A DNA stretch of 64,000 nucleotides from Eudorina sp. 2006-703-Eu-15 (lineage: Eukaryota > Chlorophyta > Chlorophyceae > Chlamydomonadales > Volvocaceae). This document shows positions 23,801 through 37,300 of this stretch, one piece after another. The notes beneath the pieces were generated by a model that made no database searches, had not been told where the DNA came from, and saw nothing but the letters and a program-made list of their open reading frames with translations. The stretch is taken from positions 112,902 through 176,901 of the forward strand of contig BDSI01000183.1 in the NCBI GenBank assembly GCA_003117195.1. Direction: 5' to 3'. The position numbers were made by a program, and so were the translations under genes. Within the stretch, counting starts at the first letter, position 1, and every line of letters starts with the position of its first letter.

Positions 23801-26800
23801 GGACTGGGCCCTGCGGGTGGTGGGCGCCCGCCGTATCTGCCGCCTGCAGGACAAGGGGCTGTTCGTACTGTGTGACGAGCGGCTGACGCTGTTGGAGGTG
23901 GACGAGCAGGAACCCATGCCGGTCCTCATCCCGCGCCCGCCCCCCCGCCGTACGGCGTCCGCTGCCGTTGATGGTACGGCGGCGGGGGCGGCGGGGGCGG
24001 CGGAGATGGATGGGGGGGCCGGTGCACCTCCAGCCGCGGGGGCCGCGGGGCCTGTGGGGGCGGGGGCCGTGGGGGTGGGGCCCGACAGCGGCGGAGCTGA
24101 GAGCACCGCGGCCGCGCTCCCCGAGCTCATCACTCTGTACGACATGTACGACACGACGGCGGAGCGGAGCGGGTTGCGGCGGCTGCTGGGGCGGGGCGGC
24201 AGGAGGGGGCCTTCTGGGCCCACCGCCACCACCGCCACCACCACCACCACCACCACCGGGCCGCAGCAGCAGCAGGTGGCGCAGCAGCAGCAGCCGCCCC
24301 AGGGAGCAACGACTGCAGCGGCAGCTGCTACTGCTGCTACTGCTGCTTCTGCTGCGGCTGATGCGACGGCGGCGATGGCGGTTGCTTCCGCTTCGACTTG
24401 GGCGGCGGCTGGGGTCGCGTCCGCAGACGGTGCCGCTGTCGCCGCCTCCTCCTCCTCCTCGGCAGGTGGTGCAGCAGCACCACCACCGCCACCGCCACCA
24501 CCGCCAGCAGCAGCAGCAGCAGCAGCAGCAGGCTCCCCCGCAGGCCCCCAACCAGGGTCCCCAGCCCCAGCCCCAGCCCCAGCCCCAGCCCCAGCCCCAG
24601 CCCCAGCCCCAGCCCCAGCCCCAGCCCCAGCAGGCCGCCCACTGGTGTTCAGCTCCCTGCGGCTATTCGTGGAGGGGTCCCCCCGGCGGCGGGCGTCGAT
24701 GCTGGAGGCCCGGGAGCGGAGGGAGGCGGCGGAGGCGGCGGCCGCGGAGGCGGCGGAAGCTGAGGCGGAGGCGAGGGCGACGGCGCGTGCCCGGCTGGCC
24801 GATATCGTGGCTGGGCGGAGGCGTGCGAATGAGGAAGAGGAGGAGGAGGGGGAAGAGATGGAAGAAGCGGAGGAGGAGGAGGAGGAAGAAGAGGTAGAGG
24901 AGGAGGAGGAAGAGGAGGAGAGGGAGGGGTGGGCGGAAGAGTTGGATGCGGCGATGGAGGAGGGGGAGGGGCAGGAGGGGGAGGGGCAGGAGGAGGCGGA
25001 GGAGCAGGTGGTGGTCAGCGGGGAGGAGGCGGGTGCGGCAGGGTGGGGCGGCAGCGGCCTCAGCGGCGGTCCCTACCGCTACCGCCTCAGCCCCTGGGGG
25101 CGGCGGACCGGCCAGCCCGACCACCTTGACCAAGGCGGCGGAGGCGGCGGACGCGGCGGAGGCGGCGGGGGCGGCGGGGGCAGCGGGGGCGGCCACAGCC
25201 CCGCCGCCGCCGCCACCGCAGCAGCAGCAACACCCCAGATGGGACAGTCCCCCGTCACCACCCCGGGACGCGGACGGGGACGCGGACGTGGAGGGGGCAG
25301 CGCCAGCGGCGGCGGCGGTGACAGCGGTGGCGGCGGTGGTAGCCCCTGGGGCCGTAAGCGGCGGCGCCGGCCCTCTGATGCGGCGGGCGCTGGCCCCGAG
25401 GAACCCACCCCCACCCGGGCCCGGACCCCGCCGACAGCCCCCCGCCGGCCGCCCGCCCGCCCCCCCACCCGGCAAACGAGCCCCCCGGGGGGTCAGCCGG
25501 CCGGGACCCCGAGGGGAAGGGGGAGGGGAAGGGGGACCGCGAGGGGCGGGGGCGCCCGAACAGCGAACAGTCGAACAGCAGCGGCAGCAACAGCAGCGGC
25601 GGCAGCGGCGGCGGCGGCGGCGGCGGCGGCGACGGCGGCGGCGGCGACGGCAGCGGGGCCGGGGCCTGCAGCCGCCGATGCGGACAGGGACCCGATGGTG
25701 GTGGTCCCAAGGGGGGCGGATGCCGCTGCTGCTGCCCCTTCGGCCCCGATGGAGGTGGCGGCAGAGGCGGCGGAGGCGGAGGCGGCGGAGGCGACGACGT
25801 CGGCCACATCCCCCGACGACGACAGCTCCCTGCTGCAGCTCCTGTTTGGCGGTGGCGGCGGCGGCGGCGGCGGCAGCTCGCCGTACGATTTCGGGGGCGG
25901 CGGCGGCGGCGGCGGCTCTCCGTACGATTTCGGGGGCGGCGCCGATGCGCAGCTGCCCTCGCGGCCGCTAGCCCGGACGCACCCGGCGGACGGGGCACAG
26001 CAGGCAGCAGCGGGTCCAGGGGCGGCGGCAGTAGCAGCAGTAGCAGTAGCAGTAGCAGTAGCAGTAGCAGCGACAGGAGAAGCAGCGGCAGGAGGGGCAG
26101 CAACGACAACGCGGGACGTAGCCATGGGGGACGTAGGTACGGCGGCGGGGGCGGCGGTGACGGCGGCGGCGGAGGCGGGGGCTGGGGGCTCACCGGGTTC
26201 TGCCGCCGCTGCCGGCCCCCCCGAGTTGGTTCCGGATCTGGATCTGGATCTGGATCTGAGGACAACCCCCCGGAGCGGGCTGCTGCCGCCCCCCTGGAGC
26301 CCGGGGGCGGCGGGGACTCCGCTGCTCACTCTGACGCCGCCCATGGACCTGGCGCTGCTGAGGATGCTGCTGCCCGAGGTGTACGGCACGGTGTACGGCG
26401 CGGTGTACGGCGTGGAAGCCACGAGGGGGGTGACGTCCGCCCCGGGGGGTGCCCGAACCCCGACCCGTGGGGCTGTTGGGGGTGGCGGCGGCGGCGGCGG
26501 CGGTGCGTACGGGCCACCGGCCGGCCACCACCCCGGCCACCACTCCCGCCCCTGCCGGGGGGTGGCGGGGTCGACGGCGGATGAACCGCTGCCGCCGGTG
26601 GGGGCGGGGCCGGGGATGGAGGTGGCGGAGGCGGCCGCAACCACCTGGGCCGAGCCGGCGGCTGTGCGCACTGCAGCAGGGGCAGCGACTGTGGTAGGGG
26701 CAGAGGCGGCAGAGGCGGCAGGGGCAGAGGCACCAGGGCCGGGAGCGGGAGGCAGCATGCCGACGTCCGCCCTCCCCTATCGGACCATCGCCCCGGCTGC

Positions 26801-27677
26801 TGGTGCTGGTGGTGGTGGTGGGGTCCCGGCAGCGCAGCTTCCGCTCCCCCCCTCCGCCATCCACCCCCGTCCTCTGCCCCCAGCCCCCACCCCATCTCAG
26901 GACCCCCTGGAGCAGCCGCAGCCCGGGGCCCCGGTGGGCCCTACGGGGGCGGCGGCGGCAACGGCGGCGCCACCCCCGGGGGCCCCCCACGCCCCCGCAT
27001 ACCTCCACCCCCCACCACCACACCCACCACCACTCGCGCACCCCCCACCAGCCGCTGCAGCGGTCGCAGTCGGCGCACGCGACCTGCCTTCGGCCGCCGC
27101 CGCCGCCGCCGCCGCCGTGGCCGCCGCCGTCCATCCCCCGGCGGCGGCGCCGGCGGCAGCGGCGGCGGCGGCACTGCCGGACGTGTACGGCCTGGACCCA
27201 GCGGGCTCTCCTGTTGAGGCGGCGGGGACAGGGGCAGATGTGGGGACAGGGGCAGGTGCACCAGGGGCGGGGGGCCCAGGCCCGGGCACTGAGCCGCCCT
27301 GCGGTGGGCCCCGGCTGCCGCCGCTGCCGCTGCCGCTGCTGCCTGCGGCGCTGTCAGAGTCGCTGTCTCTGGCGGCGGCTGCGGGGGCGATGATGATGAG
27401 GGCCCGGCGGGGTCCTCCAGGGATGGCGACCTTGGTGGCGGCCATGTACGGCGGCCACCTCATCGCCGCAGCCTTCAAGACCGCCGTGGGGGCCCTCAGA
27501 CAGCTGCCGGCGGCGGGGGTGGGAACGGCGGCGGCGGCGGGGGTGGGAACGGCGGCGGCGGCGGGGGTGGGAACGGCGGCGGCGGCGGGGGTGGGAACGG
27601 CGGCGGCGGCGGGGGTGGGAACGGCGGCGGCGGCGGGGGTGGGAACGGCGGCGGCGGCGGCGGGGCCGGGGGCATGA
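20840..27677 (+). CDS. Unrecognised protein: PD-(D/E)XK-nuclease-like N-terminal region plus giant low-complexity C-terminal exon
   Basis: Six exons: 20840-20975, 21109-21523, 22060-22318, 22657-22739, 23320-23452, 23778-27677; 4,926 nt, 1,641 aa, all phases consistent. The first 400 residues are ordinary sequence: AVQFLDARLATEVNHRLGLP, VLWYCQCGGPVPHLIFTSRA and an Ala/Glu-rich helix. Next come VDGQQHVLGKYCGKASEEQR (from residue 271), AWSRGIPVLRVSYNDV (from about 300) and TFYKILDWDWALRVVGARRI (from 343). The order VDG-x-QH, a run of charged residues, then W-x-x-G-x-x-VLRV-x-Y-x-D resembles Vsr/DUF559-type PD-(D/E)XK nucleases, which is an inference only. The rest is Ala/Gly/Pro/Glu-rich: a (AP)n tract, a Glu tract (about 24830-24930), two SPYDFGGG motifs, and a GVGTAAAA repeat at the end. 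Start: first in-frame ATG with no alternative upstream ATG in frame. Confidence 0.7.
22425..22482 (-). repeat. Intronic repeat family, copy 9 (antisense to gene 4)
   Basis: Plus strand reads ggagggaaactggtagacaa, then gtctgtgcttctgactgctg. It lies about 110 nt after the donor at 22319, antisense to the plus-strand gene 4. Confidence 0.65.
22720..22833 (+). repeat. Tandem duplication of an exon-intron boundary in gene 4
   Basis: The last exon-4 bases and the donor (atcgacaacgccaacgacct then gtgagc) at 22720-22756 recur 77 bp downstream at 22797-22833. In the second copy the donor is changed to gtcagc. Between the copies sits a short gccgttaggg-type repeat. Confidence 0.85.
22970..23060. repeat. 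(CCCT)n microsatellite
   Basis: About 22 perfect ccctccct units inside intron 4 of gene 4. Confidence 0.97.
23190..23296. repeat. 20-bp minisatellite (ccccccaaccgccccaacca)
   Basis: Five nearly perfect tandem units directly before the acceptor of gene 4 exon 5, acting as its C-rich acceptor tract. Confidence 0.9.
27512..27662 (+). repeat. 24-bp coding repeat (GVGTAAAA)n at the end of gene 4
   Basis: Six tandem copies of ggggtgggaacggcggcggc-type units, in frame, encode GVGTAAAA at the C-terminus of gene 4. Confidence 0.9.
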
Positions 27678-30384
27678 TGACGGGCACGGGTGGTGGCATG
27701 CGCACTGGTGGGGTGGGCGGTGGTGATGGGCGGTGGAGCGATGGGCGCCGATAGGGGGATGTGCGCCGCAACGCCCCGGACGGGGGGCAGCAAGCCAGCA
27801 ACCCAGACGGATTGACGATGGCGGCAAGGGCGGCGGAGCGCCGCCGTCGTCAACTTCATTGCATTTGCAATGCGGTTGGGGCCCCCACAAGCAGCAGCGG
27901 CGGCAGCAGCAGCGGCCACGGCCACGGGGACAGGAGACCGAGTCTCCCAGCGTCCCAGGCAGGCTGGCTAAGACTGCGCGCACGCGGTGTCAGCGATGGG
28001 GGGACGTGCCGCACGCAACGGATGCTTCTGCGGCTGTTGTTGTTGCTGCTATTGTTGTTGTTGTTGTTGATGTCGTTTGTTATATCATTAATATGTATAT
28101 GTTGCAGTGGACCATGTTGTTGTTGCTACCGTACCATTGTTATTATTATTATTATTACCATTGTTGATGGTGTTACAGCGGACCCCGCGGGGGTCATCCG
28201 GGGTGGCAGCCGTACTGTGATTCCGCCAGATTCCGCCGAGCACGGCCGAGCGGCGCCGCGCCCCATCGGGCCCATCGCCGGCAGGTCGTGGGGTTGGTTG
28301 GGCCCTCCCCGTCTGCCACCGCCGCAGCGCCGACGCAAGCAGGGGCTCGTTCATCGGTGTGCATCGGCCCCCGTGTGGGCTTTAACGATGTCTTGTTCGA
28401 AGGCAGGGCGGTGATAACGGAAAGCTATGGGCACAGCCGTGGCCGCCAGCTGCCCGTGTGCGTACTGTTATTATTATTATTATTAATGACCAATGATCAA
28501 TGATGTTGCAGAGGACCCCCGTTGCGGGGGACAGCCGTGGTTCCCTCACCACGCCATGGGGCGCAGTCAGCCATGCCGTGCCATGCCGTGCCAGCCCCGA
28601 GCCGCCGCTCTGTCCCTAGCACTGTGTAAGGTTTGGCCAACATTGCCAACGTCACGATTCTTGCTGTCTGTCGACCGGAGAGACTTCTCGCGGCAACGTT
28701 GCGATTCGACGTCAACATTCGGCATTGCAGGATTCACGATGAGCAAACATCAAAACCATGGGGAGATTGAGACCAGGAATGTACTTAATCAGGATAGGGA
28801 TAACCCTCTGGGGGTATCGTTCCCGGCGGACGACAGATTTGCAGTAGTCGACACCCACACCAGTATTTTATAATTGGATCAAACAAGCTTTGGGAATAGA
28901 AAAGTCCTTTGATTAAGAAGATGCCCAAAGCCCGACATGTGTCTCCGGCAACCAACCACTGCAACGGATAACCAAACTTGGATCTCATCCGAACTTAGCG
29001 TCGGGGCAACAGGTGCAGGCGTGCAACGCTGGCCCCGGCAGATGCGGAACATGCTTTACGACCTTTCGTTGTAATAATCCGGTCTTAAGTTGTGAACTTG
29101 CCCATCTACGAGCCCGGGTTCTTTCCTTCAAACCTCCCGCCAAACTATGGCCTTTACAGTCCCTGGGCGCAACCGACCAATTTTAACCCGTTTTTGATTT
29201 TGATAATCCTGCATTGATAGGTCGAGCCAGCGCTCGCTCTCGGTGAGTCCTCACCACTCTGCGGGACCACGGTTACATTGCTTGGATCATTACAATCAAT
29301 AAATGTTCCTTGTGATATTGTCAGATGACGGCGTGGATCTAGGGCCCGGGGGGTCCTGAACGGGAGCGAGCCAACATCCAACAGCCCTCATCCCTCAACG
29401 TCAACCCGGGGCGAAGATTAGTGCAGCAGCGCTGGTGAGTGAGTGAGTGACTGGTTGGGATGCAGGTCGCATTCGCAGCGTACGGGTGCGGGTACGGGTA
29501 CGGGAGTCTGCGACTGTACTGTGAGCTAGACACGGCTGGACAGCTAGGGCGGGACGCGCGGCAGGTCGCATCGCCATGGGGACTTGGATGGCGCCGGCGG
29601 TGCAGCGACTCCGTTCCTTCCGATGTTCCTTCTGTGTACTTCGTCCTCTGGGGAGCGCTCCCGCCCCATAATCATTAATGCGGTGGTGGTGACACAGTGA
29701 TAATGTGGGTATTACTGTAACCTCCAGCGGCGATCTGGCATCGTACGGCATCGGCATCGTACGGCACGAGCGCCTGGGGACTCCCAGGGGACCCCTGCCC
29801 TTCAAATGAGAGGAACCGAAGGCGGGCGGGCGCATTATTAATGGTGGTGGGCGTTTGAGAAAAGAAAAGCGTGCTGATTCGATCGTCCTGCCCTGCCGCA
29901 GAACAGCAAAGACCCCCTCCCTCTCCTTCCCCCTCCTTTCCCCACCCCGTTGTCGGTGATCAATCACCACCTCTCGAAGCAGCAGCAACAACAACTTGTT
30001 TTCCTTCTTGGGGAGACGGTAGCCCTCGGCAGGTGGGTGCGTACTTCCACAGCACAGGTATAACAGCACATCGGAAACCACAACTGTAACCGTAACCGTA
30101 ACCGCAACCATAACTGCAACCGCAGGCTCCAGCAGGCGCCGGTTACCAAACCTGATCAAACTGCAGTACATGTACAACAACCTCCACGATGCACGTGTCC
30201 GTGTGCCCTCACACTTGCGGATGTTTAGATAAGAGACCCGCCCGACCCAAGCCACGCACCAACATACTTACCGTATCAACCTGCTAATTGGAAAACATGA
30301 AAACAGCACACGTGTGTATGTGTATGTGTATGTGCATGTGTGTGTGCGCATGTGCATCAGGACGTCGCCACCCGGCTGAGGAGG
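27678..30384. other. Intergenic between genes 4 and 5
   Basis: 2.7 kb. The first kilobase is probably the gene 4 3' UTR; a TGTAA motif lies near 28625. Short (TTG)n and (TTA)n tracts with hairpins of type gaccccgcgggggtc occur near 28140-28210 and 28470-28550. From about 28700 to 30300 the DNA is less GC-rich. A 284-codon minus-strand open frame (30255-29401) has no ATG near its start and no recognisable content. Confidence 0.5.
28137..28550 (+). repeat. Two related (TTA)n-plus-hairpin repeats
   Basis: At 28137-28212 and 28466-28550, (tta)n is followed by tgatggtgttacagcgg or tgatgttgcagagg and then an inverted-repeat GC hairpin. A third similar arrangement (ttattagtg, attaatgatgttacggcg, hairpin) is at 47126-47192. 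Confidence 0.5.
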
Positions 30385-33300
30385 ATGGTGGTCGCGGGGG
30401 CGGCAGCCAGCAGGCCGCCGCTCCGCACCCTCGATCCCCCCCAGCTGGCCGGCGGACTTCCGGGGGGTACGGAAGTGTACGACGCGTTCACGGACATTTG
30501 GAACGAGCAGCAGGCGGCCCGCCTGCTGCAGGAGGAAGCCGAGCGGCGCAGCGGCCCCTGGGGCGGTGCCCCGACCCGGGACGCCCAGCGGCTGTACCGC
30601 CTGCAGCACACCGTGGACAGCGGCGATGAGGGCAGCGACAGTGACGAGTCGGACGGGTTCAGGTCCGCCTGCCAGCTGGGGAGGGCAGCAGCGGCGGAAG
30701 CGGGGCTGCTGGACCGAATAGAAGACGACGTACACGAACAGGAACACGACGGGGGCGAGGGCGGCGGTGATCACGGCGACGACGGCGACAACGACGGCGA
30801 CAACGGCGACGACATAGAAGAAGAGGGCGAGGGCGAGGATGGGGAGGTGGATCCGCCCGAGGAGGAGGAGGGGTGGGAGGGGGAGGGGGAGGAGGGGCAA
30901 TGGGAGGCGGCGGGGCAGTGGCAGCAGCAGCACCACCAGCACCAGCAGCAGCAGCAGCCATACCAGCACCAGCAGCCGCCATACCAGCATGACGACCTGC
31001 TGGGGGGCCTCGTCCGGCAGCTGCCGCACCACTGCCTCCCCCTCCCTCGCTTCCCCCAATGGATGCTGATGCGCCTCGCCTTCCTGGACGTCAGCATCAC
31101 CACCTGGTTCATACAGCGCAGCTGGCCGCCGCCGCCGCCGCCGCCACCGCCGTCAGCAGCAGATGCAGCAGCGGCGGCGGCGGCAGCCGCTGCGGCTGCA
31201 GGCGCAGGTTCAGAAGGCGCAGCTTCAGAAGGGGCCCCTGATGACACCCCGGGCGGCTGGTGGCCCTGCGCCCTCGGCTTGCCTGCGGCTGTGCCGCCGT
31301 GGGGTGCCCTGTCGCGCCCCGGCGTGTCCTGGCACCACCTGTCCCGGGTCGCGGAGGCGGCGGCAAGGGCGGCCCCGCAGCCGCCGCCCCCGCCGCCCCC
31401 GCCCCCGCCGCCGCCGTCCTCTGCTTCTGCGTGCGGCACGCTGGACCCGGTGGGGGTGCCCCTGGATCGGGCGGAGCGGGCCGCAAGGACGGCGGTGGGC
31501 AGGGCGGTGGCGGCCGTGGCGGGCCTCCAGGCACCACCACCAGCGGCGAGGAAGAGGATGACGGGCGCAGGCGGCAGCCGCCGCCGCTTAGAGTCAGGAC
31601 CCGGCGGGGAGTCTGGGGCGGGGGGCGCCGCCGCTGCCGCGTGCGGCGGCCGCATCATCGCCGCGGTTCTGGGCCTTATGCGGCGGATCCTGCGGGCGCC
31701 GCACGATCTGGCGGATGCCACCCGCGCGGCGGCCGAGTACGCGGATGTACTGCAGGAGGCGGCGGGGCGCGTGGTGCCGCCGCCGCCGCCGCCGCGAGGC
31801 GGCGGAGGCGACGCCCTGTCGTCGCTGTCGCTGTCCCACGCCCAGGCCCAGGCCGGCCACGACCTCCCGCTGGCCTGGCTGATGCGCGCCGCGGCGGCGC
31901 TGGCGGTGCTGTGCAGTGTGGTGTCGGACGGGTGGTTGGACGGCGCCACCCTGCCTCGCAAGCTGGCAGCCGGCAGCCTCGCACCCACGGACGGCGCATC
32001 CGGGGGTGGCGGGGGTGGCGGTGGCGGCAGCAGCTACAGCTACAGCTACAGCTGCAGCTACATCCCCGGGGACGACCTGCACTACCTGCGCTTCCTCACG
32101 GAGCTGCGCCGCCTGTTCCACCACGCCACCTCACTCGTAGTGCCGGGCGTTATGCAGAGCGCCGCTGCTGGTGGTGGTGGTGGTGGTGGCAGTGACGGCG
32201 ATGGCGATGGCGAGGGTGGGGCGCCGCCCCCGGTGGCGGCGGCGACGGAGCGGCGGCCGGCGCTGTGGCTGCCGCAGCTGCCCCACCTGCTGGCCGACCC
32301 CCGCCGTGAGGGCGTGGCCGACGCGCGGCACCCGGCCTACCTGAGCCTCGACATCTGCACGGCGATGTGGGAGCTGGCGCCCTTCCTGCTGGCGGCCCCC
32401 GGGCCCGGGCGGTCCCCCGGGCCCGGGGGAGGGGAGGAGCCCTGGCGGCGGCTGGCGGCCACTCGGTCGCTGCTGCAGCGCCACGTGGGGGCGGTGGAGC
32501 GGGAGGAGCTCAAAGAGGCGGAGGCGGTGGAGGCGGAGGCGTGGGTAGGCTCCACCTCGTCGTCCGGGGGGCAGCAGCCGCAGAACGCCAGGAGGAGCAG
32601 CGGCAGCAGCGACAACAGCGGCGACAGCGGCGGCGGCGACAACAGCGGCGGCGGCGGCGGCGCTGGGCAGCCGGAGGGCGGCCGCACGGGCTGGCAGCTG
32701 TGGGGGGACGACCCGCCCAGCGACGGCCCGTACAGCCAGCAGGCCGGCGCCGCCGGGCTCCAGGCCGCCTGCCGCGCCGTCGAGGCCTGGCTGGCGGCGA
32801 ACGCCGCCCAGTGCTTCGCCTCCTCCGCCGCGGAGGCGCGCGGCGCCGTGGCGGAGGTACGACACCTGGTCGGGCCCCTCCTGGACGCGCTGCACGCGCC
32901 GCCGCCGCCGCCGCCCCAAGCCGCCATCCGGTCGGCCGGTCGCCTCGTGGAGCTGTTGGGCTGCCGCAGCCCGCAGTGCGCCGCCGCCGCAGTATGCCCA
33001 CGGTCCTGGTCCTGGTCCCGGTCCCGGTCCTGGTCCCCGCCGGCAGAGACGGCGCCGGGATACCCGCCGCTGGCTGAGGCGGGCGGCGTGGTGTTCTCGG
33101 CGGCGTTCCTGGTGGTTTGGCAGCTGGTGGGGTCTGGGGCGTTGGACCCCGGCCGCCTGATGGCGGCGGCGGGGGGCTGCGGCGCGTCCTCGCCGGCGCC
33201 CCACCACCACGGGCGGCTCCTGCAGTGGCGGCGGGAGGACAGGGCGGCCTGGTGGGGGGCGCTGCTGCGGCTGTTGCGGCGGGTGCAGCACCTGGCGGAT

Positions 33301-34310
33301 TGTGTGGTGTGGCAGCACACCGGCGAGTGGCCACCGCCGCCGGCGGAGGAGGAGGTGGAGGAGCTGCGACATGAGGGGGACACGGGGGCAGCAGCGTATG
33401 ATGGTGATGGTGATGAGGGGGGGGGCTGGGATGGGGAGGCGGAGGCGGAGGAGGCGGCAGCGGAGGAGATGGAGGAGATGGAGGCGGAGGAGGCGGAGGC
33501 GGAGGCGGAGGCGGAGGAGCGGAGCAGCGCTACTGATGATATGGAGTTCGAGGATGGACCCGGCGGTGACGATGCGGTACCACTGTTGCCGCCTACGCAC
33601 CCGCACCCGCAGCACCCGCACCCGCAGCCACCACCCCTCCGCGGCGGCATGGGTCCAGCCGGGGTGCAGCAGCAGCGCGCGGTGCATCCGTCCCCGTCGC
33701 CGTCGCCGTCACCGCAAGCTGTGGCCCAAGCTGTCCTGCAACGGTCCGCGGAGGCGCGCCCGCAGCAGCAGCAGGTGGGTGGGTGGGTGGGTGGGGCATA
33801 TGCCTTGTCGGCGCACTTGCCTGGCGAGACACCCGGTGGTGGTTGCTGTACCGTCCAGGCCTGCGCATACACACATATATAAACCCTAAAGGCAATACAT
33901 ACACCTCCCTCCGCCACCGGACGACCCGCGGGTCGGGCGCTGTCCGGGTGCGCCTCCTGGCATCAGGACGTCTTGCCCGCATCCGCCGAGCGCCTGTACG
34001 GTATTCCCCCCGCTTTGGCCCGAGCGAGTAGGCTACCGCACATTCGTACATTCGTAGATGCGAACACGCATGTTGAGCCGCAAACCCATACATACATACA
34101 TAATCAGTTGTTTGTTGGCGCGGCTGTCTGGGCACGCTGGCGCATGCAACGCACGCATGACACTGACTGATCGGACGCCTCGCCCGTTCCCTCCACCTCT
34201 TTCCCTTTCCCACTCCCACGCTTTCACATCCCAACACGCATCATCAGCAGCAGCAGCAGGCACAGGCACAGGCGCAGCAGAGGAAACCGCCGCTACCGCC
34301 GCCGCCGCCG

Positions 34311-34343
<33 letters not shown>

Positions 34344-37300
34344 GAGGAGCCTAAGCGGCCTCAGCGACAGCAGCGGCAGGCGCGAGGGCAGCAGCCGCAG
34401 CAGCAGCAGCAGCAGCAGCCTGAGCGGCTCCACCCTTTGGCCCGGGAGGGCGAGACGTGGCTGCAGCGCCTCGGCATGCTGCCGCCCCTGACGTTGGGGG
34501 GCCTGTTTGGCAGCGCCCTGGCGTCCGAGGCGTCTGCGTGCCTGACGAAGCTGCAACACGGAAAGGAGGGGACACGCCATGTGAGTCCGCTACCCAGATG
34601 TCTGGCTGCAGCGCCGGGGGAGGGGCTGTAATAGCTTTGGAGGCTGCCGTACGTTTTGCGGCTTAGACGTGATAGGCCTCTAATAAGATATCAAGATACA
34701 CACATAAATGGAATCATCGAGATGAATTGAAACACAGAACACGAGCAATATAAGCATATAGACATTCCGTACGGTAATGTGATGGCACCGGACCGACCCG
34801 GTGGGTCACCAGCCGCCGTACGGACAAGAACGGATGCATTTGACAACCTTGCCTTATACTTACAAAACAAGATGGTTGGGCACAGGGGGGTTCTGAGGTG
34901 CCCGCCCGCGGTGGTGGTCGTCTTGCTTGTTTGATAGCTGCGACGTCGTTCCTCATTCCGAAGCACGATTGGTTGCCACCGGAAAGGCCGTCCGCCGAAA
35001 GCGACGCCGAGAGACCCGCGCGTCCGTGTCTGGATGGGCGGACGGACGGACGGACGGACGGACGGACGGACGGACACACGCATACGGGCGCCACTATCGG
35101 GCGCCACTCGGTCCCTCGCATGTCACGCACTCCTGTTCTGCCTGCCACACGGGGCCCTACCTCCTGCCCTATTCAGTCAGGGGGACAAGGCGTCGCTTCG
35201 CCCCCGGCTAACACCCCAAAAGCTATCATTAGAGGTTGAGAACGACAGCAAGTAGTAGGAACAGACCTAGGATTATGTGTTTAGTAGAGCGACTTGCGTG
35301 ACCCTAACCAAGTTCCCCAGATCGCTGCACAGCGCCACCCGCTGCCGACTGATGCGTTTGTGTGGTCCCATCATCCATGTACGGCCGTGTACGGCCGTGT
35401 ACGATGATCATGATCATGATGACCGGCCAGGTCGTACCCGCGTTCGTCATGACCTCGAAGCGCTGTCCGCCGCTGAGTGCGCTGCCGGCGGCGGGGGGGA
35501 GGGGCGGCGATAGGCCACCGGCGGAGGCGGGGACCAGCGGAGGCGACCGTGGCGGCGGCAACCGCGGTGGTAGCACGGGGGCGGGTGGGCAACAGCAGTC
35601 AGCAGCGGGCACTGCTGCTGCCGCTGGTGGTGGTGGTGGTGCTGCTGGTGCCGCTGGAGGTGCTCTGTCGTCGCCGCCGCCGCCGCAGCCGGATGGCTTC
35701 CGCTTCGTCGTCCTGAGCCTGGAGCCGAGCTTCCGGTGAGGGAGGGAGCGCGCGCGTTAGTTGCAGTCCGTTTGTTGGTTGGTTGGTTGCAATTAATTAT
35801 TAGTTAGTTGGTTGTGGCGAGGGCGGGGGCGGGGCAGCCGCCGGCCTGCGGGACGCCGCAGCCCATGCGCAATGCACATCCATGCTGCCCCGCACATTCA
35901 ACGCCGCCCCTCACTGCCGGCAGCAGGCCGCTGCCGGCAGGCACCCGTCGCTCTACCGACCGACCGACCGACCGACCGGCACCCCCACCCCCACGAACCG
36001 CCGGCCACGTTGGCCAACGTGCCAAGTTGGTTGGTGCCGAGCGGCATGCCTCCAGGCCGCCGCCCTAGGTCTCTCTGACGGAGATATGAGATTAGCCAGC
36101 CGTCGGAACGGAACGCAGATGTGGGGTAGGATGACAGACACTGTGGTGACGCCGCCTCTCATTCATCGCCCATGCGCTCGCTCGCCCCCGCCTGCCTGCC
36201 GGCTGCAGGACGTTCCAGACCTGCCAGGGGCGGCGCATCCCCGCCGCCATCGTCTACCGCGCCGGCGACGGCGACGGCGCCGGCGCGCGAGTGGAGGTCA
36301 ACCCGCGCCTCGGCCGGGCGGTCAGTCGGCTGTGCCCAGGCGCCACCGGCGCCGCCGCCAGCTGGCAGTCGAGGCTGTTCGTCGCCGTGGTATGTACGGC
36401 ATGACGTGGGAGGGGGGTACGACATTACGTGATTGATTGATTGATGGACGCCGCCGCCGCCACATTGCTTTTGCTGTTTTAGAAAGCTAAAATGTGGCGC
36501 TCTAGGCGCCGCTTTTTGTTAAGGCATCCGATAATGATATCGTGATTGGACGGAAACGTTACGCAGCAGGTACGGGTGGCGCGCTCCATCCAGTTCCTTG
36601 ATGCCGTACCTGCTACGTGCTATACCGTACCTGCACCAAATAGTGTATGTACTGCCGCACCCCCCCCCCCATCCCCTCGCACACATCCCCATCCCCGTCC
36701 CGCCCCCCCCCCTGCAGCCTACGTCCATCCCGGCGGACCGCAGCGGCGGCGGCGGAGGCGGGGGCGGCGGCGGAGGCGGGGGCGGCGGCGGAGGCGGGGG
36801 CGGCGGCGGAGGCGGGGGCGGCCGCCCTCAGCTCATGTCCATCGGCCGCTGGCGGACGGACCAGTCGCTGCCCTGGCCCGAGGAGGTAAGGCTGCTGGAC
36901 GGCGGCGGCAGCGCACCACTGCCGCAAGCCCCCAGCGGGCCGCCGCCGCCTTCCTGTTGGCAGCCGCCGCCGCCGCCGCAGCAGCCGCCGCAGGGGCAAC
37001 AGCCGCAGCAGGAGCAGCAGCAGGAGCAGCAGGAGCAGCAGGAGCAGCAGGAGCCAGCGAGGAAGAAGCGAAAGGTGGAGAAGGACGGGCGAGCGTGTAC
37101 GGAGAGTATTACTCATCAGCAGGTGCGTAGGCAGGTCGTACGTACGTACGTACGTACTGTGTACGGACGTGCGGTGGGCGCTGTGGGATCTGGACTGGGT
37201 GGGAACGAACGAGAGACCTCCTATGACCTGACCTCATCTCCAGACGCTGTGACCCGGTCCTCAAGGCTGTGGCTTTTTGGCACTGCTGTGTCAGTTATAT

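Noticed and set aside
29401..30255. 284-codon minus-strand open frame
   Set aside because: No ATG near the start, no recognisable content, no splice support, in a low-GC intergenic block.
35321..35384. Possible extra exon of gene 5 (IAAQRHPLPTDAFVWSHHP)
   Set aside because: It would leave an intron of only about 45 nt before the next exon, and the model is in phase without it.
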